Shown in pieces: positions 35,863 through 44,141 of a stretch of 64,000 bases of DNA. Numbering within the stretch: position 1 is the stretch's first letter; every line of letters starts with the position of its first letter. The notes below the pieces were generated by a model. That model saw nothing but the letters and a program-made list of their open reading frames with translations, did not search any database and was not told the DNA's origin. Source of the DNA: Deltaproteobacteria bacterium (GTDB taxonomy: Bacteria; Myxococcota_A; Polyangia; HGW-17; SLPX01). The DNA lies in assembly GCA_021162935.1 (NCBI GenBank), contig JAGGXR010000111.1, positions 1 through 64,000 on the forward strand, in the 5' to 3' direction. Made by a program: the position numbers and the translations under genes.

Positions 35863-35891
35863 TTGTAACAACTGTCCTCTTCTGACACAAT
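35863..35891 (+). promoter_or_regulatory. Candidate promoter for the MopE-like lipoprotein gene
   Basis: TTGTAA (35863-35868) and CACAAT (35886-35891) with a 17-base spacer, in an AT-rich stretch between divergent genes, about 80 bases before the start at 35973. A TATAAT on the opposite strand (35911-35916) might serve the minus-strand operon but lacks a clear -35. Confidence 0.35.
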
Positions 35892-35972
35892 AAAAATGAG
35901 ATTCTATCTTATTATACGATACACGCCTATGGCCGTGCCCGTGGGCTGCTATAGGCCGTCAGCAAAGGACCA

Positions 35973-37394
35973 ATGGACCGACGAATGCTCATACGTTTCC
36001 TGTCGATTTCCCTCGTTCTCTCCTTGACGGGTTGTGCGAAGTCTTGGTCGGCCCACCAGTCGAACACAAACAAAGACTCTGGGGTTGGGCCCTTTGACGG
36101 TACCACGGGAAAACTCGCCACCGGCGAACGCTGCACCGCATCGTCCGACTGCACAAGCGGCCTCTGCCTGGGTGTCGGCACTGAACTGCTCTGTTCGGAA
36201 CTCTGTGGCCCATGCCCCAAACCAACGTATTGCAGCCATGTGGATCCCCACACGGCACCTGACGGCGAGGAGCCGGCTGCCAGCGGATTCTACTGCCTGC
36301 CCGATCGAGGGGGCCTGTGCAAACCCTGCGGCTCCGACGTAAACTGCACCTATCCAGGCGACAAGTGCCTCGACTTGGGAGGCGGCGAGAAGGCCTGCGG
36401 TCGGGACTGTTCATACGACCAAACCTGCCCAGTGGGGTATCAATGCATCGGTGGACAGTGCCATCCCAACGGAGGGAGCTGTGACTGCACCACCGACCGT
36501 ATCGGCGCAACGCAGCGCTGTGAGAATTCAAACGACTTCGGCACCTGCCATGGCTCGCAAACCTGTTCGACCACCGGATGGGAGGACTGCGATGCGCAAG
36601 AACCTGGCCCCGAGGTCTGTAACGGCCTCGATGACGACTGCGATGGTGTCCTGCCCGACGATGAAAAAGACACGGACGGCAACGGCATCATCCAATGCCA
36701 AGAACACTGTCAGCCGCAACCAGAGCAATGCAACCTCAAAGATGACGACTGCAATTCCGTCGTGGACGATGGCGACCCCGTTGTCATGTGTGGCTCCGTG
36801 GATCACGGCCTGCCTGCATGCGTGGCCGGAGCATGTCAGATCGACCGATGCGACGACGGCTACAGAGACCTCGACGAAAGCTTCGACAATGGATGCGAAT
36901 GTCAGATCCCGCCGTCCGGCGGTACCGCCTGCGCCGCAGCGGAAAACCTTGGCTCGGTGGATGACTCGGGCCAAATCCTCACGGTGGGCACGGTTTTGGG
37001 TCAGGACGAAGAGGTCTGGTACAAAGTGCAGTCCGTGGATCTTCCCGAAGGAGCAAACAGCACCTGCGACACCTTTCACTTCCGCGCCCAGTTCACGTCC
37101 AATCCAGACGACTCCTACTTGATGGATGTATTTTCGGGCGACTGCACGCAACAGGCCGTCTGCCCGCAATCCATGACCGATTTTTCCTGGTACACAAACT
37201 TCCGCCAGGGTTCCGGTTCATCTGCCATCGGTGAATGTGACTGTCTCGACGATCCCACGCAGAACGGCGAGGGGTACAACCAATGCCAGGACAACAGTGC
37301 CACCTATCTGATCCGAGTCTACAAGATCCCAAACGGCACAGTCAGCTGCCAGGCATTCCAACTGGAAGTCTCGAATGGCGTCTACTCGCCGTAG
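35973..37394 (+). CDS. Cys-rich MopE-like lipoprotein
   Basis: A 473-residue surface lipoprotein. The signal (MDRRMLIRFLSISLVLSLTGC) ends in a lipobox. The mature part has over 35 Cys residues in spaced pairs (CTASSDCTSGLC, CGPCPKPTYC). Two MopE-type putative metal-binding units follow (PEVCNGLDDDCDGVLPDDEK and EQCNLKDDDCNSVVDDGD). The C-terminal 150 residues form a beta-rich domain with CDTFHFRAQFTSNPDDSYLMD. Such proteins are common in Myxococcota and are thought to bind copper or calcium on the surface. AAGGACC precedes the ATG. It lies 119 bases before a radical SAM gene on the same strand. Confidence 0.88.
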   Translation: MDRRMLIRFLSISLVLSLTGCAKSWSAHQSNTNKDSGVGPFDGTTGKLATGERCTASSDCTSGLCLGVGTELLCSELCGPCPKPTYCSHVDPHTAPDGEEPAASGFYCLPDRGGLCKPCGSDVNCTYPGDKCLDLGGGEKACGRDCSYDQTCPVGYQCIGGQCHPNGGSCDCTTDRIGATQRCENSNDFGTCHGSQTCSTTGWEDCDAQEPGPEVCNGLDDDCDGVLPDDEKDTDGNGIIQCQEHCQPQPEQCNLKDDDCNSVVDDGDPVVMCGSVDHGLPACVAGACQIDRCDDGYRDLDESFDNGCECQIPPSGGTACAAAENLGSVDDSGQILTVGTVLGQDEEVWYKVQSVDLPEGANSTCDTFHFRAQFTSNPDDSYLMDVFSGDCTQQAVCPQSMTDFSWYTNFRQGSGSSAIGECDCLDDPTQNGEGYNQCQDNSATYLIRVYKIPNGTVSCQAFQLEVSNGVYSP

Positions 37395-37513
37395 GGAATC
37401 CGGGACATTGTGGTGCCACGAACATCAGTTGAGGACTTCCAGAGACCCGGACCGACGATGCTGTGGACCTGATGAGTCGCATCAGTTCTTCTCGGCCGGG
37501 ACGTGACACGGCG

Positions 37514-38590
37514 ATGAAGCACAAAAGATTGCACCAAGACCAAGTCGCACTGTCCCAAACGCCTGAGTCAGCCCAGCGACCTCGTCAGCCGGCCCTGCGC
37601 GTGGACATGAAACTGGGGTTCTCCTGCAACAACAGGTGTCAATTCTGCGTCCAAGGCGACAAGCGACGCCGCTACGCCGACCTATCGACAGAAGAGGCCA
37701 AGAAACGCATCGACCAGGCAGCCGCCCACACGGATCGCATCGTGCTCACCGGTGGAGAGGTGACTATCCGAGCGGATCTCGTGGACCTCGTCTCCCATGC
37801 CCGCAAACGAGGTTTCCGTGAGATCCAGATCCAGACCAACGGCCGGATGCTCGCCTACGAGGCCCTCTGCCACAACCTGGTCGCCGCCGGGGCCACAGAG
37901 TTCTCACCAGCTCTCCATGGACATATCGCCTCCTTGCACGACTTCCTGACACGGGTGCCCGGGAGTTTCGACCAGACGGTCCAGGGGATCAAGAATCTCG
38001 CCAGCCTCAAGGTCCCAATCGTCACAAACACAGTGATCACACGATCCAATTTCAGGCATCTGGCCGCCCTTGCAAGCCTCCTCATCGACCTGGGTGTCAC
38101 ACAGTATCAATTCGCCTTTGTTCACGGCCTCGGCTCAGCAGCCAAGTACTTCGACTCCATCGTGCCCAGGATGGAGCTCCTCGCCCCCCATATCGCGGCA
38201 GGTCTGGAAAAGGGTCGCCAGGCTGGCGTCTGGGCCACCACCGAAGCCATCCCGCCCTGTCTGCTCAAGGGATACGAAGAACACATGGCTGAGTGGGTCG
38301 TACCCGACACGCGCATCTACGACGCCGACATGATCCTCGACAGCTATCAGGAATACCGGTGGACCGAAGGCAAAACCAAGGGTCCGGCCTGCCGTTCCTG
38401 TGGTTGGTATCCGTGGTGCGAAGGCCCATGGCGCGAGTATCCCGAACGGTTTGGTTGGTCCGAGTTCCGATCCGTAGCCCCTAAAGACGTTCGGAGGAGC
38501 ATCGCCGAGGCTAGGCGTCGGGCACCCAGTCGGGTTGAGACTCTGCCGACGACTCCAAAACCTGTCGTCGCACCAACGCCGGATCGATGA
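37514..38590 (+). CDS. Radical SAM enzyme with C-terminal Cys motif, unknown substrate
   Basis: A 358-residue radical SAM protein. The cluster motif is Cys38, Cys42, Cys45 in FSCNNRCQFCVQGD. TGGEVTIR follows as the SAM-contacting 'GGE' motif. A second Cys set near the end, Cys293, Cys296 and Cys302 in CRSCGWYPWCEG, followed by REYPERFGWSEFRSV, suggests an auxiliary iron-sulfur cluster like that of SPASM or twitch proteins. The start is uncertain; ATG at 37514 is used, with an in-frame GTG at 37463. Its last 80 bases overlap the end of the convergent radical SAM gene. It could modify a peptide or cofactor. The Cys-rich lipoprotein upstream is a possible partner, which is only inference. Confidence 0.87.
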   Translation: MKHKRLHQDQVALSQTPESAQRPRQPALRVDMKLGFSCNNRCQFCVQGDKRRRYADLSTEEAKKRIDQAAAHTDRIVLTGGEVTIRADLVDLVSHARKRGFREIQIQTNGRMLAYEALCHNLVAAGATEFSPALHGHIASLHDFLTRVPGSFDQTVQGIKNLASLKVPIVTNTVITRSNFRHLAALASLLIDLGVTQYQFAFVHGLGSAAKYFDSIVPRMELLAPHIAAGLEKGRQAGVWATTEAIPPCLLKGYEEHMAEWVVPDTRIYDADMILDSYQEYRWTEGKTKGPACRSCGWYPWCEGPWREYPERFGWSEFRSVAPKDVRRSIAEARRRAPSRVETLPTTPKPVVAPTPDR

Positions 38591-39479
38591 ACAGAGGATA
38601 CAGTTCATTCGGATCGAAAAACTCGGGTGCACCGTACAGGCCTGCACAAATCGAATCGAGACGACAGACCCTGCAGGCCTGTGCCTTGAAATGGGTCCAC
38701 TCCGTCTGGAGCACCGTGCCCTTGTGCTCGTCCAAAAAATGGACCACGCGTTCCTCCTTCTTGACGATCTTACGGGTTTCGGTGGAACAACGTGCAAAAT
38801 CAGCCATATAGCATAAAGGAACCCGCTCCACCCGGAACGTGCGCCGCGACCGGGCGACCAGGGCCATCGCGCGATGCAGGCTCACCTCGAAATCCGCCAG
38901 CCGGGGAATCACCTCAGGATTCTGTCGACAACGATCCGTATCAGGATCCAGGTTGTTCCAGACGAAATGACGAATATGGGGATGGTGCTCCAGGACCCAG
39001 GCAACGGTCTCTTCGAGGTGATCCGCATTCTGGGCACAAATGACCGTGTTGATATCGGCGGTCACCCCAACCACGGCCAGGTTGGAGAGGGCAGCGGCGA
39101 TATTCTCGAAAGACCTCGGGTTTTTCGTGATCCAGGCCTGAACCTCCGATCGACTCGAATGGAGCGAGACATGCACGTGATCGAGGCCCGCCGCCACCAG
39201 GAGTTCCAGGTAGTCCAAGTTCGACAGGCGCTGCCCATTCGTGATGATCCTGGCGGCAATGCCCATGCCCGAACAAAAACGAATGGCATCTGGGAGAAAA
39301 GGCACCAACGTCGGTTCTCCACCGGTGAGGATCACGCCATCGTAGCCCCGTTCGGCCAGGTCTTCGATCTGCGCGCAGACGCGGTCGAACGTTTGCTTCG
39401 TCTCGATGGGCGGATTGGAGCAAAAACGACAATGCTGATTGCAGTCGCGGGTCACCTGAATGTAGCCGAGATTCGCCAT
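38511..39479 (-). CDS. Second radical SAM enzyme, convergent partner
   Basis: A 322-residue radical SAM protein. The cluster motif is Cys13, Cys17, Cys20 in RDCNQHCRFCSNPP, followed by LTGGEPTLVPFLP. The C-terminal motif Cys269, Cys272, Cys278 in CRVCRLDSICAG has the same CX2CX5CxG spacing as the convergent enzyme, so both probably carry an auxiliary cluster. The MoaA/SPASM-like fold is clear, but no substrate family is recognised. It is transcribed divergently from a Cys-containing lipoprotein gene across a 153-base region with an inverted repeat. The 80-base tail overlap with the opposite gene is unusual for two enzymes of the same superfamily. Confidence 0.88.
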   Translation of the reverse strand: MANLGYIQVTRDCNQHCRFCSNPPIETKQTFDRVCAQIEDLAERGYDGVILTGGEPTLVPFLPDAIRFCSGMGIAARIITNGQRLSNLDYLELLVAAGLDHVHVSLHSSRSEVQAWITKNPRSFENIAAALSNLAVVGVTADINTVICAQNADHLEETVAWVLEHHPHIRHFVWNNLDPDTDRCRQNPEVIPRLADFEVSLHRAMALVARSRRTFRVERVPLCYMADFARCSTETRKIVKKEERVVHFLDEHKGTVLQTEWTHFKAQACRVCRLDSICAGLYGAPEFFDPNELYPLFIDPALVRRQVLESSAESQPDWVPDA

Positions 39480-39518
39480 ATCGACCTATTCGTATCATGT
39501 GGGCCCAAGAACACAACG

Positions 39519-39547
39519 TTGTCCGCTAGCTGAGTCGGTGCTAAGAT
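39519..39547 (+). promoter_or_regulatory. Candidate promoter between radical SAM and lipoprotein genes
   Basis: TTGTCC (39519-39524) and TAAGAT (39542-39547) with a 17-base spacer, reading toward the lipoprotein at 39633. The inverted repeat listed next begins three bases after the -10, where a repressor would block the start site. Confidence 0.4.
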
Positions 39548-39549
39548 AT

Positions 39550-39585
39550 CAGTATCACGGCCGTTGGACGAATACTGAACGGCCG
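39550..39585. promoter_or_regulatory. Interleaved inverted repeats, operator-like
   Basis: CGGCCGTT (39558-39565) and AACGGCCG (39578-39585) are perfect 8-base arms with 12 bases between, so their centres are 20 bases apart, two helical turns. A second pair, CAGTAT (39550-39555) and ATACTG (39572-39577), interleaves with it. The position just after a candidate -10 suggests a binding site for a dimeric regulator. No regulator gene is adjacent. Confidence 0.5.
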
Positions 39586-39632
39586 AGAGGCACAATGCCA
39601 TACACAAACATGATGCTACCGTAGGTGCTGCC

Positions 39633-40436
39633 ATGAAACGTCTTTTTTTTCTTTCGATGCCCATCCTGGCGATGTTCGTCCTGGGGAACTGCATCCTCTC
39701 AAAGAATGTGGACGACTTCGATTTCCAACTTCCAAACAAAACATTCGAAGTGGATGTCTCCCTCCTCGGCCTGAGCACAACGACGGATATTCAATGCTCC
39801 GGGGCCGTCGATACCTGCAGCCAAGTGAACGCGGCCCTCGTCTGCGACAAGCAGGCCGGGTACTGCACCCTCGCCCAGAACTCAACCTTTCCCAACATCG
39901 ACTGTTCCGCCCAGGATATCTGCCAGTCCTTTGGAGAGGTGGTCCATTGCGACGGATCAGTCTGCCGGGCAGCCGTGCCCCTACAGCTGAGCGCTTCGGT
40001 CAATCTCGCCGAGGAAGTCCCGGAACTCAAAGACGTGGCGAATCTGACCTTCACGGAAGTGCGGCTCAAGGACCTGTACATGGACATTGAAGTGAACAGT
40101 CTCGGGATAGACCTGCCCCCCATGGACCTCTATGTCGGCCCGGACGCACTGGCCACCCTGACGCTCGATGGAGACGGAAACGTCACAGATATGGACGTCT
40201 CCAAAGTCGGCACCATTCCTGTAACACCGGCAGGATTCACAGGGCGCCAAGAGGTCGACATGTCCGATGCCGGACGCCACTCCCTGACGAAACGCATGAA
40301 AACTCCCGCTGTTCCCTTCCGATTTTTCCTCGTGGCGCAGATCGCCCTTGACCCCGGCGACCCACTACCAGACCTGACGGCGGGACAGGTGCAGGGCGTC
40401 GTATCGGGACACGCCACCGCCAGCTTGGCTCGATGA
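39633..40436 (+). CDS. Lipoprotein with Cys pairs, unknown function
   Basis: A 267-residue lipoprotein. The signal MKRLFFLSMPILAMFVLGNC ends in a lipobox. Residues 55-115 carry spaced Cys residues (CSGAVDTCSQ, CDKQAGYC, CSAQDICQSFGEVVHCDGSVC), reminiscent of the disulfide-rich repeats of the MopE-like lipoprotein on the other side of the radical SAM pair. The rest is beta-rich with an all-beta 'LKDLYMDIEVNSLGIDLPP' segment. Probably an envelope protein. The shared Cys pattern on both flanks of the radical SAM genes may be meaningful or just typical of this organism. Confidence 0.78.
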   Translation: MKRLFFLSMPILAMFVLGNCILSKNVDDFDFQLPNKTFEVDVSLLGLSTTTDIQCSGAVDTCSQVNAALVCDKQAGYCTLAQNSTFPNIDCSAQDICQSFGEVVHCDGSVCRAAVPLQLSASVNLAEEVPELKDVANLTFTEVRLKDLYMDIEVNSLGIDLPPMDLYVGPDALATLTLDGDGNVTDMDVSKVGTIPVTPAGFTGRQEVDMSDAGRHSLTKRMKTPAVPFRFFLVAQIALDPGDPLPDLTAGQVQGVVSGHATASLAR

Positions 40437-40668
40437 TCGTCAGCAGGTGCCGCAGCATTCTTCTTCGCTTCCGACAGAAATACGTTCGACAGGAACCGAA
40501 ATGGATTCCGTGCTTTTTCCTGCTGGATCGCAGCCTGTTCATGCGCTATCATGCCGTGTATCAAGTAAGCAAGGTGACGATTTTCGCAGCGACACACAGA
40601 GCAACCACGGACCCCTGGAGCGCCGAACGAGAAGCCCCCGACGCACAGGGATGGAGGTACGACGGACC

Positions 40669-41943
40669 ATGACCAAACACGCATTGAGCTTCGGAGTAAT
40701 CGGTCTCGGGCAAGGCGGCGGAAACCTGGCTGCAGAGTTTCACGCACTGGGTTATCCTGCCATCGCCGTCAACGTATCGGAGGCTGACCTTTCGTCTATC
40801 GAAGGACTCGAAGACGACGCCAAACTGTTCATCGGTAAAGAAGGGATGAATGGAACGGGACAAAATCGATCCGTGGCCAAGGAACGCATCGAGGCTCAAT
40901 CCGACGCCATCATGAAGCTCGTCGACTCGAAGTTGGGCGAAGCTGAAATCCTCATGGTCACCACCGGCCTTGGAGGAGGAACAGGTGGCGCCGCCGCCGA
41001 CTTGGTCCTCAAAATTCAAGGCCAAGAGCGTCCCGTGGTCGTGATTGCAATGCTGCCACGCCAATCGGAAAGTCATGTGGCTAAAATCTGTGCCCTTCAG
41101 GGACTGAACGATCTGTTGGATACGGACTTCGCCTCATTGATTCTGGTGGACAACCAAAAGGTCTTCGACGTCCACTCGTCTGAAGGTGTTGCCAGCTTCC
41201 TGCAGAAGGGCAATGCGGAAATCGCTTCGCTGCTGGACCGCTTCAGCCACATCGGCGAGCCGTCCAACATGAAGAGCATCCAGACGATCGATGACGAGGG
41301 ACTTCGGAAGGTCTTCCTGTCAGGCGGCATTTCCTTGCTCGGTGTCGCGGAACCGAGTTCTCCGCTGACCACGGACAACCTGATGGATGCATTCCAAAAC
41401 CAGGTGACGAGCAACGCGCTGCTGGCAGAAACGTTCGATCTGTCCGACATCATGGCGGCAGCCGCGATCCTCGTTGCTTCAGATGACGTTCTGAGCGAAA
41501 CGCCGGCCGATGAAATCGACCGTTTCTGGAAGGAACTCAAGAAGGCAACGTCGGGCGCCACCCAATTCACCGGCATCTATGCGGCAGATGGATCCTCGGC
41601 ACTCTACGCACTTGCCGGGGGCCTGCCCCTGCCAACCAGAGCCTCGGCCCTCCTTCAAGAGGCCACCGAGGAGGCTGCTCGATTTTCGACCAAGAAAGAG
41701 GCCAAACGCCGCATCAAAAAACTGGATCTGTCCGGTCTTTCTCTTGGTGGCAGCCCGGTCTCGGACTCCGCACCAGACACGCCAACCAAGGGAATGGCGA
41801 AGCACCCTGGTCCCAACACTGAAGACGAATCGGCCAAAAACGACCAGGACGACGAGCCACAAGAAGAAATCAGTGAGCCCGTCGAAGAAGAAGTGGTCGA
41901 AGAAGAAGTTCTCGACCTAGACGAGGGCTGGGACGAAGAGTAG
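40669..41943 (+). CDS. Divergent tubulin/FtsZ-superfamily GTPase
   Basis: A 424-residue protein of the tubulin/FtsZ superfamily but not canonical FtsZ. The N-terminal nucleotide loop is FGVIGLGQGGGNLAAEF (8-24). The tubulin signature reads GLGGGTGGAAA (100-110; FtsZ has GGGTGTG). VVVIAMLPRQSESH...ALQGLNDLLDTDFASLILVDN matches the H7-to-T6 region of FtsZ and TubZ. In the T7 loop the NxDxxD motif appears as TxDxxG (Thr206, Asp208, Gly211), so hydrolysis may be altered. The last 75 residues are acidic and disordered, ending EEVLDLDEGWDEE. ATG at 40669 follows GGAGG at a long spacing. It probably forms cytoskeletal filaments; the role is unknown. No ParB/TubR-like partner is adjacent. Confidence 0.82.
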   Translation: MTKHALSFGVIGLGQGGGNLAAEFHALGYPAIAVNVSEADLSSIEGLEDDAKLFIGKEGMNGTGQNRSVAKERIEAQSDAIMKLVDSKLGEAEILMVTTGLGGGTGGAAADLVLKIQGQERPVVVIAMLPRQSESHVAKICALQGLNDLLDTDFASLILVDNQKVFDVHSSEGVASFLQKGNAEIASLLDRFSHIGEPSNMKSIQTIDDEGLRKVFLSGGISLLGVAEPSSPLTTDNLMDAFQNQVTSNALLAETFDLSDIMAAAAILVASDDVLSETPADEIDRFWKELKKATSGATQFTGIYAADGSSALYALAGGLPLPTRASALLQEATEEAARFSTKKEAKRRIKKLDLSGLSLGGSPVSDSAPDTPTKGMAKHPGPNTEDESAKNDQDDEPQEEISEPVEEEVVEEEVLDLDEGWDEE

Positions 41944-41955
41944 CCCCCCCCAAAA

Positions 41956-42018
41956 AAAGCCGTCCCCACCCTCGATTTTCCCAGGACACCTACGATCGTC
42001 CGTGCAGAAGACGGCTTT
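41956..42018. terminator. Inverted repeat between convergent genes, possible bidirectional terminator
   Basis: AAAGCCGTC (41956-41964) and GACGGCTTT (42010-42018) are perfect 9-base arms flanked by A-runs on the left. The 45-base loop is long for an intrinsic terminator, so this is weak, but the position between the tubulin-like gene and the convergent small lipoprotein gene fits. Confidence 0.25.
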
Positions 42019-42075
42019 GTGTCCAATGATGTGAAGAAAAAAATCACAAGGGTTGAACGACGGACCGACCTCGGT

Positions 42076-42306
42076 CTAGAGCCCTGCGTCACGCTGCTGT
42101 TCCGCAGCATCCACTTCCGCATCCAGATCGCCCAGTGGACTCGTGAAGGCCATGCAGAGGCCGGTCTTCTTCTCACACCAACGAACCGGCTGCCCCGCCC
42201 GGTTGCAATCGTCGTCCGTCTTGCACCCAAGCGAAGTGGACGTCGCGTTGCCATCACAGGCAGGAAACAGAATGAGCGCCAAGAATACGACCCATCGTTT
42301 CATCAT
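42076..42306 (-). CDS. Small Cys-containing lipoprotein
   Basis: A 76-residue lipoprotein. The signal MMKRWVVFLALILFPAC ends in a lipobox (LFPAC). The mature part has spaced Cys (LGCKTDDDCNRAGQPVRWCEKKTGLC), the same style as the disulfide-rich units of the larger lipoproteins nearby. The tail is acidic. Either of two adjacent ATGs could start. It lies 31 bases downstream of rlmN on the same strand. Function unknown. Confidence 0.7.
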   Translation of the reverse strand: MMKRWVVFLALILFPACDGNATSTSLGCKTDDDCNRAGQPVRWCEKKTGLCMAFTSPLGDLDAEVDAAEQQRDAGL

Positions 42307-42337
42307 GGGAAAACCTTATGGCACCACCGAAAACCTG

Positions 42338-43387
42338 TCAATGAGAGGTCCGGTCCGGCCCAGGCTGGAGAGCCAATTGTCCGCAGCCTGCGGCAATTTC
42401 CGAACCGCGGCTCCGGCGTAGGATCACGGTCACGTTCCGTGCGCGCACCAACTGCTCGAATCGCTCTGTCCGTTTCACAGTCGGAGGCGAAAACGGGCAG
42501 CCCACGAACGGATTGAGGCGAATGAGATTGACCTTACTCCTCATGGAACGGGCAATGGACGCCAAACGCTCCGCGTCCTCGTCGCTGTCATTGACGCCGT
42601 CGATGAGGACGTATTCCAGCGTGATGCGACGCCGCTTCTCCAAAGGAAACCGCCGCAAGGTTTCCAACAGCGCTTGCAGCGGCCACCGCTTCGATGCCGG
42701 CATGATCGTCTCTCGAACCTGCTGGGTCGTGGCATTGAGCGACACGGCGAGGTTGACCTGGAGGTCCTCTCGGCTCAGCCGTGACAGACCATCGATGTGG
42801 CCAACCGTCGAGATGGTGATCTTGCGGGTCGAAAAATGGCGCCCCAAGGGTTCGAGCAGAATCCGCACGGAATCCAAGGTGCCGTCGTAGTTGTCGAAAG
42901 GCTCACCCATACCCATGTACACGAGGTTCGACAGACGCATCCCATGTGCCTCGGCCCAGGCAACACCGTGACGCACCTGAGCTACAATCTCACCGGGCGT
43001 CAGATTCCTGGTCAGCCCCAACTGCGCCGTGGCACAAAACCGACAGCCCATCCGACAACCGACCTGGGTAGAGACGCATTGGGTCAGCTTGCGTTCTTCG
43101 GGGATGAGGACTGTCTCGATTCGATGTCCATCGCCTGTAGCCAACACGAGCTTCGAGGTACCGTCTTCGGTATCGAGTTGACGATCGAGCACGAGGTCCT
43201 CGATCATCCACTCCTCAGCCAGACGCTCCCGCAATGGACGCGCCAGGTTCGTCATGGCATCCCAACGGGTCACCCCCCGACCGTGGATCCAGGAAAAAAT
43301 CTGATCGGCTCGAAATCGTTCCAGGCCAGCCTTGGCCACCAATGCCTGCAACGCGCTCATAGGAAGGGAACTGACCGCCGTTTTCAT
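42338..43387 (-). CDS. rlmN: 23S rRNA (adenine-2503-C2)-methyltransferase RlmN
   Basis: A radical SAM enzyme that methylates C2 of A2503 in 23S rRNA, and probably A37 of some tRNAs. It has the conserved TQCVSTQVGCRMGCRFCATA with cluster Cys111, Cys115 and Cys118, YMGMGEPFDNYD, and the methyl-carrying Cys335 near the C terminus (RGSEIAAGCGQL). Length 349 is typical. ATG at 43387 is used; AGGAG is 16 bases upstream, longer than ideal, and no other start fits. The next upstream gene is ndk, after 238 bases that hold copy 2 of the dispersed repeat. Confidence 0.95.
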   Translation of the reverse strand: MKTAVSSLPMSALQALVAKAGLERFRADQIFSWIHGRGVTRWDAMTNLARPLRERLAEEWMIEDLVLDRQLDTEDGTSKLVLATGDGHRIETVLIPEERKLTQCVSTQVGCRMGCRFCATAQLGLTRNLTPGEIVAQVRHGVAWAEAHGMRLSNLVYMGMGEPFDNYDGTLDSVRILLEPLGRHFSTRKITISTVGHIDGLSRLSREDLQVNLAVSLNATTQQVRETIMPASKRWPLQALLETLRRFPLEKRRRITLEYVLIDGVNDSDEDAERLASIARSMRSKVNLIRLNPFVGCPFSPPTVKRTERFEQLVRARNVTVILRRSRGSEIAAGCGQLALQPGPDRTSH

Positions 43388-43578
43388 GAAAAAATCACCG
43401 ATTCTCCTACAAAACCATCGAAGACCATCTGATTGACGACGATCGACGTGCCCGAGACCCCACGAAAAACCGTCCAATCCATCTCCTGGGCAAGGGCCCA
43501 CCGACAGCCCCTGTTGCCGCATGGATCGAGCCTATCGACTCTCAGTCGGCCGTTCAGAACCATTTCCCATCTGGAACA

Positions 43579-43618
43579 CCGATCCACCCCGTCTGGCTTT
43601 GTCGCTCCTTCGGCTGCG
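43579..43618. repeat. Dispersed 40-bp repeat, copy 2
   Basis: Second copy of the element at 20208-20246, with the core CTGGCTTTGTCGCTCCTT. It ends 8 bases before the ndk stop codon, between ndk and rlmN. It may act as a transcript-end or mobile repeat element. Confidence 0.65.
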
Positions 43619-43625
43619 CAGACAA

Positions 43626-44048
43626 TTACTTGACCTGCTCGAACCCTGAGAACAGATATCCGATCTCGAAAGCCGCCGTCTCCGAAGCATCGGAACCATG
43701 GGTCGCGTTCGCTTCGATGCTCGTTCCATAGTCCCCGCGAAGGGTTCCCGTTGGCGCCTTGGTCGCGTCGGTCGGGCCCATGAGATCCCGCCATTTCTTG
43801 ATGGCATCGGGCCCCTCGAACAGCACGGCCACAACCGGCCCCGAGGTCATGTATTCCACGAGCGATCCGAAAAACGGCCGTTCCTTGTGCACCGCGTAGA
43901 AGCCTGCCGCCTCGTCGCGCGTCCAATGAACGGTCTTGAGCGCCACGATCGTCAGGCCAGCCTCTTCGGCTCGTGCCAGAATCCGACCCACGACCCCTTT
44001 GGCATAGGCATCGGGCTTGATCAACCCCAGGGTACGTTCCACTTCCAT
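43626..44048 (-). CDS. ndk: Nucleoside diphosphate kinase
   Basis: Transfers the terminal phosphate of ATP to other nucleoside diphosphates through a phosphohistidine. Length 140 is standard. LGLIKPDAYAKGVVG opens the protein, the active-site His117 lies in IEANATHGSDA, and AFEIGYLF closes the family pattern. AGGAGGAG lies before the ATG. It sits between the REP block and the dispersed repeat. It is a single-gene unit as far as can be seen. Confidence 0.97.
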   Translation of the reverse strand: MEVERTLGLIKPDAYAKGVVGRILARAEEAGLTIVALKTVHWTRDEAAGFYAVHKERPFFGSLVEYMTSGPVVAVLFEGPDAIKKWRDLMGPTDATKAPTGTLRGDYGTSIEANATHGSDASETAAFEIGYLFSGFEQVK

Positions 44049-44141
44049 ATGTCTCCTCCTGATATGCAACGACCGGTCAATACCACCACCGAAATTCTTC
44101 ACGACGTATCGCCAAACAATCCATGGGCGCGATGAATCCAT

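Noticed and set aside
39550-39585. RNA pseudoknot from the two interleaved inverted repeats
   Set aside because: The two stems would cross with no linker between the 3' strands, which is not sterically possible. A DNA-binding site is more likely.
40669-41943. Canonical cell-division FtsZ
   Set aside because: The GGGTGTG signature and the NxDxxD T7 motif are altered, the C-terminal FtsA/ZipA-binding peptide is absent and no division genes are nearby.
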